Shown piece after piece: positions 8,931 to 16,289 of a DNA stretch of 64,000 bases. The DNA comes from Sphingobium sp. Ant17 (GTDB lineage: Bacteria > Pseudomonadota > Alphaproteobacteria > Sphingomonadales > Sphingomonadaceae): the NCBI RefSeq assembly GCF_000588875.1, contig NZ_JEMV01000018.1:18696-82695 (forward strand), given 5' to 3'. The notes below the pieces were generated by a model. That model saw only the letters and a list, made by a program, of their open reading frames with translations, did not search any database and had not been told where the DNA came from. The position numbers were made by a program, and so were the translations under genes. How positions within the stretch are numbered: the first letter of the stretch is position 1; each line of letters opens with the position of its first letter.

Positions 8931-9455
8931 TTACATCTCGCTGGAATAAATATCCGCATTTTCACTCTCGCCGCCCGGCTGGCCGTCCGCACCCAGCGAA
9001 CTGATGTCGAACGCGCCCTTGCGCCCTGGCACGGTGTAGAGATAGGCGCGGCCCCACGGATCATCGGGCAGCTTCTTGATATAGCCGCCGCGACGATAGC
9101 GCTGCGGCTGGGCCAGCGACGCAGGTGGATTGAGCAGCGCCTGCAACCCGTCGGACCCGGCCGGATAGGTCAGATTGTCGAGCCGATATTGTTCCAGCGC
9201 TTGTTCGATAGTGGAAATATCGGCCTTGGCCTTCTCGACCCGCGCGGTGTCGGTCGCTGGAATGACATTGATCGCCACGATCGTCGCCAGCAGGCCGATG
9301 ATGACGATGACCACCATCAGTTCGACCAAGGTAAAGCCTTCCTCTCCCAGCCTATTATTTCCGTTCGCCCTGAGCCTGTCGAAGGGCACTCCTTTTGCTG
9401 AAAAGAAAGAAGGGGCTTCGACACGCTCAGCCCGAACGGATTTTAGCTTAAACAT
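8931..9455 (-). CDS. gspG: Type II secretion major pseudopilin GspG with REP-extended leader
   Basis: A 174-residue major pseudopilin. After the cleavage site G40/F41 comes FTLVELMVVIVIIGLLATIV, and the C-terminal domain has the typical GspG region DPWGRAYLYTVPG and the calcium-loop area near SLGADGQPGGE. The leader is 40 residues, of which about 27 come from an in-frame REPIN (VRAERVEAPSFF...PFDRLRANG). The ATG at 9453-9455 is chosen over the TTG two codons upstream because GGAG stands 6 nt before it. GspG polymerises into the pseudopilus that pushes substrates through GspD. Confidence 0.93.
   Translation of the reverse strand: MFKLKSVRAERVEAPSFFSAKGVPFDRLRANGNNRLGEEGFTLVELMVVIVIIGLLATIVAINVIPATDTARVEKAKADISTIEQALEQYRLDNLTYPAGSDGLQALLNPPASLAQPQRYRRGGYIKKLPDDPWGRAYLYTVPGRKGAFDISSLGADGQPGGESENADIYSSEM
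9360..9440. repeat. REPIN inserted in frame in the gspG leader
   Basis: The two inverted arms are CCGTTCGCCCTGAGCCTGTC (9360 onward) and the complement of CCGTTCGGGCTGAGCGTGTC (ending 9440). Total length is 81 nt, exactly 27 codons, so the frame is preserved. Confidence 0.9.
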
Positions 9456-9464
9456 ATTCAACTC

Positions 9465-10681
9465 CTAAGCCCCGGTCAGGCTTTGCAACTGCAAAATCGG
9501 CAGCAGGATGGACAGGATGATGACGGCGACGATGCCGCCCATCAAAATGATGATGATCGGCTCCAGCATGGCGAGCGCAGTCGAGGTGAACGAATCGAAC
9601 TCGCGCTCCAGATAATCCGCCGCGCGCTCCAACATGGTGTCGAGCCGCCCGGCGCTTTCGCCGCTCGCCGCGAGATAGACCAGCAGCGGAGGGAACACCC
9701 CGGCGCGGCGCAGAGCGGCGGACAGGCTGCCTCCGCCCCGGATCGCTTCGACGATCTCGTCCGACGCGCGACGCAGCACCCGATTATGCACCGTGTTGGC
9801 CGTCAGTGTCAGCCCCTCCATCAACGGCAGGCGGCTCGCCACCATGGTCGACAGCGTGCGCGCCATCCGCGCGGCGTGCAGATCGCGGATCAGCTTGCCC
9901 AGCACCGGCAGCCCCAGCAAGGTCGCGTCGAACCGATAGCGGAACCGCTCATTCTTGAGCGCCCGCCAAAAGGCGACGCCACCCAGGATCATCGCGATCA
10001 GCAGCAGCCACCAATAGGCCGCCAGAAAGGCCGACAAGCCCATCACCATCCGCGTCAGCAGCGGCAATTCCTGCCCCACCGTATCGAACTGCTCGACCAC
10101 CTTGGGCACGACGAAGATCATCAGCGCCGCCACCACGAACACCGCAAAGGTCGCCAGCACCGACGGATAAGCGATCGCGGTCAGCACTTTCGACCGCATC
10201 AGCGCCTGTCGCTCCATCAGGTCGGACAATCGCTCCATGATCGTGGGCAGCTGCCGGAGCTTTCGCCTGCCGAGATCATCGCGCGATAGAGCGGGGGGAA
10301 GCTTTTCGGCTCTGCGCCCAGCGCATCGGCCAGCCGCCGCCCCTCCATCACGCCCGAATGGACCTTGCCTACGACGGCGCGGACATGGTCCTGCTCGCTC
10401 TGGCGCCCGATCGTGCGCAGCGATTCCTCCAACGGGCTGACCTGGGTCAGCGTCGCCAGTTGCCGCGTGAATAAAGTCAGTTCCTTGGCGCTCAGGCGCG
10501 GACTGCGCAGCGACAGGTTTGCGCGGCTGCGGGCGCTCTCGACAGCGCCCGGCTCCAGCGTGACGATGAACAGCTTGCGCGCATCCAGCTTGGCGCGCGC
10601 CTCCTCGATAGTATCGGCCTTGATCGATCCCTTGCGGTCCTTGCCCACAGGGTCGATCGCGACATAGTCGAACTCAGCCAT
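9465..10681 (-). CDS. gspF: Type II secretion inner-membrane platform protein GspF, frame broken by one base
   Basis: Joined across one missing base near 10250, the gene gives a normal 405-residue GspF. It starts at the ATG 10679-10681 (MAEFDYVAIDPVGK) and overlaps the gspE end by 8 nt. The first frame ends ISAGESSGSCPR; restoring one C in CAGCTGCCC gives ISAGESSGSLPTIMERLSDL and enters the second frame. GspF has two related cytoplasmic helical domains and three transmembrane helices (VLATFAVFVVAALMIFVV, WWLLLIAMILGGVAFW and the C-terminal IIILMGGIVAVIILSILLPI). It transmits GspE ATPase movement to the pseudopilus. The indel is probably artefactual because the rest of the operon is intact apart from gspN. 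Confidence 0.88.
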
Positions 10682-12287
10682 CGACGATCGTTTCCGCCTC
10701 AACCGAATCGCGCCGCGACACGCGGATCGCTTCTTCCGCCGTGGTCTGCCCGTCGCGCACCAAAGCGCGCGCGGCCGATCCCAGATTGGGCGCATTGAGG
10801 AAGGCATGACGCGCAATCAGCGATTCGTCACCGCCATCGTTGATCAGGCGGCGGATCGTGTCATCGACCCGGATCGCCTCGAACACGCCGATCCGGCCCT
10901 TATAGCCCGTGCCGCTACACTCGTCGCAGCCCCGCGCGCGATAGATGATCGTGCCGGGATCGAAACCCAGCAGCGCACTGGCCGACTTGTCCGCCTGCAC
11001 CGGCTCGCGGCAGCTCTGGCACAAGCGCCGCACCAGCCGCTGCGCGATCACCGCGCGCAGCGTGGATGCCAGCAGAAACGGTTCGACCCGCATGTCGCGC
11101 ATCCGCGTGATCGCGCCGACCGCGTCATTGGTATGGACGGTGGACAGCACCAGATGCCCGGTCAGCGACGCTTGCACCGCAATCTCCGCCGTCTCGCGAT
11201 CGCGGATTTCGCCGACCATCACCACATCGGGATCCTGCCGCAAAATCGCGCGCAACCCGGCGGCAAAGGTCAGCCCGACCTTGGCATTCACCTGGGTCTG
11301 GCCAACGCCCTCCATCGCATATTCGACCGGATCTTCGACGGTCAGGATGTTGCGCGATCCGTCGTTCAATTGCCGCAAACCGGCATAGAGCGTCGTCGTC
11401 TTGCCCGACCCGGTCGGCCCGGTCACTAGGATGATGCCGTTGGGCTCGCTCAGCCCCTCGCGGAAAATCCGGTCCGGTGTGCCGTTCATGCCCAGCAAGT
11501 CGAGCGTGATCCCGGCATTCTCCTTGTCGAGGATACGCAGCACCACTCGCTCGCCCGCTCGGCTCGGCAGGGTCGACACACGCACGTCGAGCAGCTTGCC
11601 GCCCAGCGTCAGGCCGATACGCCCATCCTGCGGCACCCGCCGTTCGGCAATGTCGAGCCGCGCCATCACCTTGATACGGCTGACCACCACCGGCGCGACA
11701 TGCGGCGGCATGCGCAGCGTTTCGCGCAACACGCCGTCGACCCGCATGCGGACGATCAACCCCGTTTCGTAGGGTTCGATATGAATGTCCGACACACCCT
11801 GTCGCGCGGCTTCGGCGATGATGCCGTTGATCAGGCGGATCGCCGGCGCATCATCGGCGCTGTCCAGCAGATCATCGGCTGTCGGAATATCGGCGGCAAG
11901 AATATCCAGTTCATCGGCGCCGACATCCAGCGACCCCGCCATGGCGGCTGCGCTGCCCTCCATCGCATAATGATTGGACAGATGCCGGTCGAACTCGGCG
12001 GGCGATGTAAACACGACATCGAAGCTGCGCGCCAAATGGCGGCGCACTTCCAGCAGCACGCGCGGATCGCTCCCTTCGCGCACGCCGATGGTTAACCGCT
12101 CGCCTTCGATCGGCAGCATGACGACGCCATTCTTGCGCGCGAAGGTGTAAGGAATGTCGATGGGCCGCGGCGGCGCGGGAGGGAACGCGTCCCCGATCTG
12201 CGAAAGCGACATTTCAGGAGCCAGAGCATGGGCTTCGCCCCCCTGAACGCCTGCTTCGGCCGTCATGCCTCGCTGTGTGTCGCTCAC
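10674..12287 (-). CDS. gspE: Type II secretion assembly ATPase GspE
   Basis: A 537-residue hexameric ATPase that powers pseudopilus growth at the cytoplasmic face. It has an N1E-type domain for GspL binding, Walker A GPTGSGKTTT, an Asp box with DPDVVMVGEIRDRETAEIA, a His box (LVLSTVHTNDA), and a zinc-binding tetracysteine (CQSC and CDEC). The start is a GTG at 12285-12287 that overlaps the gspD stop (GTGA), with GGAGG 6 nt upstream. All catalytic motifs are intact. Confidence 0.95.
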   Translation of the reverse strand: MSDTQRGMTAEAGVQGGEAHALAPEMSLSQIGDAFPPAPPRPIDIPYTFARKNGVVMLPIEGERLTIGVREGSDPRVLLEVRRHLARSFDVVFTSPAEFDRHLSNHYAMEGSAAAMAGSLDVGADELDILAADIPTADDLLDSADDAPAIRLINGIIAEAARQGVSDIHIEPYETGLIVRMRVDGVLRETLRMPPHVAPVVVSRIKVMARLDIAERRVPQDGRIGLTLGGKLLDVRVSTLPSRAGERVVLRILDKENAGITLDLLGMNGTPDRIFREGLSEPNGIILVTGPTGSGKTTTLYAGLRQLNDGSRNILTVEDPVEYAMEGVGQTQVNAKVGLTFAAGLRAILRQDPDVVMVGEIRDRETAEIAVQASLTGHLVLSTVHTNDAVGAITRMRDMRVEPFLLASTLRAVIAQRLVRRLCQSCREPVQADKSASALLGFDPGTIIYRARGCDECSGTGYKGRIGVFEAIRVDDTIRRLINDGGDESLIARHAFLNAPNLGSAARALVRDGQTTAEEAIRVSRRDSVEAETIVDG

Positions 12288-14482
12288 TGCTGACCTCCAC
12301 TCGGCGGTAGATCCACCGGCCGCACTACGCCGCTCGATTGCCGTACAATCGGCTCGATCACTTGCGGTTGCGCAGGCGCTACCACCGCGTCGGTCGGCTG
12401 GGGCGGCAACGGTGGTGTCGCGCCCATATAGTCGCGGACTAACTCGTCAATGGTTGGCTCCATGTCGGGATTACGCTGCAACTGCATCCCCCGGACATAA
12501 CCATAGCGCTGCTGCGTCAACTTCTGCGCATCCTCCTTCGACCGCAATATGGTCGGGCGAATGAACACCATCAGGTTCGTCTTCGTGCGGCTGCGGCTGC
12601 GCGACTTGAACAATTCGCCCAGCCCCGGAATGTCCGACAGCAGCGGAATGCGCTCGATCGTCTTGCGTTCATTGTCGTCGAGCAAGCCGCCCAGCGCCAA
12701 TATCTCGCCATCATCGACCGTGACCGTGGTCTCGATCTCGCGCTTGTTGATGATGAGGTCACTGCTCGAATTGCTCACCGGCCCGGCCACACTCGACACT
12801 TCCTGCCGCAGGAACAGCTTGATCGCACCGCCCGTATTGATCTGCGGCTTCACTTCCAGCTTGATGCCGACATCCTGCCGCTGGACGGTGCGGAACTGAT
12901 TGTCGAAATTCTGGCTCAGCGCCTCGCCGGTCGTCACCGGCACCTGCTGCCCGACCAAAATCGACGCCTTCTGATTGTCCAGCGTCATCACCGATGGCGT
13001 GGAAAGCAGGTTGCTCTCCGTATCGGACTTCACCGCATTGATGATCGCGCCGAAAATGCCATTCTTGCCGATGCTCCCACCAAGGCCAGCGATCGCGCCA
13101 GTCGCGCTGGTCAAGCTGTTGATCGCCGCCTGCTGCAAGGTGCTGGCAAGATCGCCACTATTTTGCACCTCGGTCGTGGTGCGCGTGCCATCTGGCGCGA
13201 CCACGGTTGTTGTCGTCGTCCCCAATTGCGTCGCGCCATAGGCACCGGCCAGCGTCAGCAAATTGGGCGAGGCGTTGGAATAGTTGGACGCTGCAAAGCC
13301 GGTCGAGGTACTGCCGAGCAGGAATTGCACGCCCAACTTCTTGGCGGCCGCATCGCTGATCTCGACGATGATGGCTTCCACCAGCACCTGTTCGCGGCGC
13401 GTGTCGATCTGGCGGATCGTCTCGCCCAACATCCGCTGCACATCGCTATTGGCCGCAACGATAATCGCGTTCGCGCCTTCATAGCGGGTGACGATGGCCG
13501 GACCACGAGTCGAAATCCCGCTGCCACTGGAGGAACCCGACGAAGCGGCCGCAACCGGCGCGGCAGCCTGCGAAGCGGGCGCGGCACTGCCACCGGCCGC
13601 TGGCGTCGACGCCGTTACTGGAAGATTGGTCGATTGCCCCACCAACTGTTGCAACACCGGCAACAGCTTTTCGGCATCGGCATGTTCCAGCCAATAGACG
13701 CGGATTTCGGTGCCGCTCGCGGCCTGCTGGTCGAGCTGGCGCGCCATGGCAGAGAGGCGGGCGACGGTATTGGCATCGCCCCGGATGGCAATCGCGTTGC
13801 TGCTGTCGATCGGCACCACGGTCGCGGCCGATGCGACCGCATTCTCGCCGCCGCCGCTGCTCGCCACCAACGCCTGCAGCGACGTCGCAATTTCGCGCGC
13901 GCCGGCGTTCTTGAGCATCACCATCTGCGTCGCCGACGTGTCGCGATCGACTCGTGCGATCACCTGGCGGATGCGCGCGATATTATCGGCATAGTCCGCC
14001 ACCACCACGCTGTTACCCGCGCGGTTGGCGGTCACTGACCCTTCCTTGCTGACCAGTGGGCGCAGCGTTTCCAGCGCGCTCGCGGCGTCGATCGAACGCA
14101 GGCGGAACACTTCGGTCACGAAGCTGTTGCGGCTGGCACCACGGCCGACGCTGCTCGGCTGGCCCGACGCGCCATCGGCGGGCTGAATGCGATAGGCGCC
14201 GCCCGGTGCAGGCACCGCAACCAGGCCATTGGCGCGTAGCGTGGACAGCACGATCTCGAAATATTCCGATCGCGACAGCGGCCGGTCGGTCACGACCGAC
14301 ACTTTCCCCTGCACCCGATTGTCGATGATGAAGGTGCGCCCCGTCACCCGCGCCGCGTCCTGGATGAAAGCGCGAATATCGGCATCACGAACATTGAGCG
14401 TCTGCTGCGCCATCAACGGCGCGGCGATCGGCGTCGCCAGCGCGAGGGCAAGGGCGGCGGTGTGTAGGAGTTTGCGGGTCAT
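12284..14482 (-). CDS. gspD: Type II secretion outer-membrane secretin GspD
   Basis: A 732-residue secretin. The signal peptide ends LMAQ. N0 to N3 domains follow (N0 starts LNVRDADIRAFIQDAARVTG), with a Ser/Ala/Gly-rich insert around 300-325 in N3. The C-terminal secretin domain holds VPVTTGEALSQNF and the late beta-barrel motif VDDGEILALGGLLDD. The C-terminal tail is Pro/Gln-rich. No gspS pilotin is seen in the window. The gene overlaps gspC and gspE by 4 nt each. Confidence 0.96.
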   Translation of the reverse strand: MTRKLLHTAALALALATPIAAPLMAQQTLNVRDADIRAFIQDAARVTGRTFIIDNRVQGKVSVVTDRPLSRSEYFEIVLSTLRANGLVAVPAPGGAYRIQPADGASGQPSSVGRGASRNSFVTEVFRLRSIDAASALETLRPLVSKEGSVTANRAGNSVVVADYADNIARIRQVIARVDRDTSATQMVMLKNAGAREIATSLQALVASSGGGENAVASAATVVPIDSSNAIAIRGDANTVARLSAMARQLDQQAASGTEIRVYWLEHADAEKLLPVLQQLVGQSTNLPVTASTPAAGGSAAPASQAAAPVAAASSGSSSGSGISTRGPAIVTRYEGANAIIVAANSDVQRMLGETIRQIDTRREQVLVEAIIVEISDAAAKKLGVQFLLGSTSTGFAASNYSNASPNLLTLAGAYGATQLGTTTTTVVAPDGTRTTTEVQNSGDLASTLQQAAINSLTSATGAIAGLGGSIGKNGIFGAIINAVKSDTESNLLSTPSVMTLDNQKASILVGQQVPVTTGEALSQNFDNQFRTVQRQDVGIKLEVKPQINTGGAIKLFLRQEVSSVAGPVSNSSSDLIINKREIETTVTVDDGEILALGGLLDDNERKTIERIPLLSDIPGLGELFKSRSRSRTKTNLMVFIRPTILRSKEDAQKLTQQRYGYVRGMQLQRNPDMEPTIDELVRDYMGATPPLPPQPTDAVVAPAQPQVIEPIVRQSSGVVRPVDLPPSGGQQ

Positions 14483-15369
14483 TGGCCTTGCACGATCAAG
14501 TTGACGGAGGCGACGTCAGCGCCACGCTCCACGGTCAGGGACAGGCGCGCACCGGGCGCGATCTGGTTCTGGATGGATTGCAGGTCGCCGATCGGCTGAC
14601 CGTTGATCTGGGTGACGATGTCGCCGGGGCGGAAACCGGCGCTGGCAAAGCCTGGCCCTTTGGCACTAACCGCCAGCCCGGTGACCCGACCATTTTGCAT
14701 GCGAGGGGCAAAACCGATGTCACGCTTCAGGCTGTCGGCCGTTGGCCCAGCGCCGGGAGGCGGCGCGGACGCCTCGCCCGATGGTGTCGCAACCGAAGGC
14801 GCGCCGCCTTCGGGCGCAGCGGCGGGTGCCGAGGTCGATTGATCGATGAAAATCTGCTCTTCCGCTCCGCCCCGGTCGATGGTGACATGGTCGAACGCCA
14901 CGGCTTTAAGCACCACGCCAGGCATGATCTCATCCCCTACGGCGAAGCTGTTCTGCACGCCATCCGGCGACGCGATGATCGCCGAACCAAGCCCCGACCC
15001 CTCATTGACGCGTACGCCATAAAGCGTGAGCGCCAGCGACGTGACGACGCCATTGCCCGCGGGCGTGGGTGCATCGCTGCGGAAGAAGGGATCGAAGGTC
15101 GCGAACAGCGCCTGCTGCGCACTCGGCGACAGGATTTGCGCTTGCCGGCCCTCCCACGGGCCAAAGCTGCCGACCGGCACCACTACGGCCCAGACGAGCC
15201 GCACCAATTGCAACGCAAGCAGCATCAAAAGTCCGCGTTCCAGCAGACGCCACAGGTCGAAGGGCGGCAAACCACGCGGCCTGCGCTCGCTCCACCCGCG
15301 CACTGTCTGGCCAAACGGCACTCGCATGATCTGATGAAGCCCCCGTTGATGTGGGAGCCTGCTAGGCAT
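14479..15369 (-). CDS. gspC: Type II secretion protein GspC with PDZ domain
   Basis: A 296-residue bitopic protein: cytoplasmic Arg-rich N-terminus, transmembrane helix (LLMLLALQLVRLVWAVVVPV), homology-region domain (residues ~95-180), a Pro/Ala/Ser linker and a C-terminal PDZ domain (VSAKGPGFASAGFRPGDIV onward). GspC couples the inner-membrane platform to the N0 domain of GspD, and its PDZ domain helps choose substrates. It is the first gene of the operon. The ATG at 15367-15369 has AAGGAG only 2 nt upstream; the ATG at 15325-15327 (MRVPFGQTV) is an alternative. Confidence 0.9.
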   Translation of the reverse strand: MPSRLPHQRGLHQIMRVPFGQTVRGWSERRPRGLPPFDLWRLLERGLLMLLALQLVRLVWAVVVPVGSFGPWEGRQAQILSPSAQQALFATFDPFFRSDAPTPAGNGVVTSLALTLYGVRVNEGSGLGSAIIASPDGVQNSFAVGDEIMPGVVLKAVAFDHVTIDRGGAEEQIFIDQSTSAPAAAPEGGAPSVATPSGEASAPPPGAGPTADSLKRDIGFAPRMQNGRVTGLAVSAKGPGFASAGFRPGDIVTQINGQPIGDLQSIQNQIAPGARLSLTVERGADVASVNLIVQGQ

Positions 15370-15507
15370 TTCTCCTTACGGCACGATGACATTTATATGA
15401 CTTAAATATGACAATCGACGGCGTACCTGCCCGGCTTGCATTTTGGCGGTTGAACGATAGCAACGGCGGCGTCTTTACCGCATCCGATAGCTATTGCAGG
15501 ACCGATC

Positions 15508-16155
15508 ATGACGGACCAGACCCTAACCGCCGCTGCCGATGGTGACCTCGCCTGGATTGGCGCCCATCCCCGCGTGCAGCGCGTCCCGAACAAGGAACTG
15601 ACGCTGTTCATTTTGCGGGACTTCCTCTCGCCAGCCGACTGCACCGCTCTAATCGAACGGATCGACGCCCAGCGCCGCCCCTCGACCATCGCGGACGCCA
15701 ATGGCGATGGCTATTTCCGCACCAGTGAAACCTGCGACCTTGATCATGGCGACCCGTTCGTCGCCGCCATCAACGCGCGCCTCGATGCCTTCGCGGGGAT
15801 CGCCACGCCTTATGGCGAACCCATCCAGGGCCAACGCTATGATGTGGGGCAGGAGTTCAAGGCCCATACCGATTATTTCGACCCAAAGGGCGCGGACTAT
15901 GCGACCTATTGTTCGGTCGCGGGCAACCGCACCTGGACGTTGATGGTCTATCTGAACGAACCGACCGCCGGCGGCGCGACTCGCTTCACCAAGATCGGCA
16001 AGACGGTCCAGCCTCAGACGGGCAAGCTGCTCGCATGGAACAACCGCCTGGCACCCGGCCAACCCAACCCCGCCAGCATCCACCACGGCATGAAGGTGCG
16101 CAGCGGCGTGAAGCATGTCATCACCAAATGGTATCGCGAAAAGCCGTGGGGGTGA
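15508..16155 (+). CDS. 2OG-Fe(II) oxygenase, prolyl 4-hydroxylase-like
   Basis: A 215-residue protein with a double-stranded beta-helix fold. The iron ligands are visible as HTDYFD (H and D) and a distal His in SIHHGMKV. The 2-oxoglutarate anchor is a Lys/Arg in GVKHVITKWYREKPWG. The central GNRTWTLMVYLNEPTAGGAT is typical of the P4Hc family, which hydroxylates prolyl or other residues. AGGA stands 6 nt before the ATG. It points toward the neighbouring TonB receptor gene on the other strand and shares a bidirectional terminator region with it. The substrate is unknown. Confidence 0.85.
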   Translation: MTDQTLTAAADGDLAWIGAHPRVQRVPNKELTLFILRDFLSPADCTALIERIDAQRRPSTIADANGDGYFRTSETCDLDHGDPFVAAINARLDAFAGIATPYGEPIQGQRYDVGQEFKAHTDYFDPKGADYATYCSVAGNRTWTLMVYLNEPTAGGATRFTKIGKTVQPQTGKLLAWNNRLAPGQPNPASIHHGMKVRSGVKHVITKWYREKPWG

Positions 16156-16205
16156 TCGCGTCATACGCCCCTTTATCGCGGCGATTGCGCAACGGGCGCT
16201 GCCCA

Positions 16206-16242
16206 AAAACAAAGCGACCGGCCCGCAAGGAACGAGCCGGTC
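16206..16242 (-). terminator. Rho-independent terminator of the TonB receptor gene
   Basis: On the minus strand a GACCGGC/GCCGGTC stem is followed by GCTTTGTTTTTGG, about 45 nt past the receptor stop codon. Confidence 0.65.
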
Positions 16243-16257
16243 ACCTGTAGAGCCATT

Positions 16258-16289
16258 GGGCCGCGTGCAGGCGGCCCTTAGGTTTTTTT
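16258..16289 (+). terminator. Rho-independent terminator of the 2OG oxygenase gene
   Basis: A GGGCCGC/GCGGCCC stem with 6-nt loop is followed by TTAGG and a run of seven T. It faces the minus-strand terminator at 16206. Confidence 0.75.
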
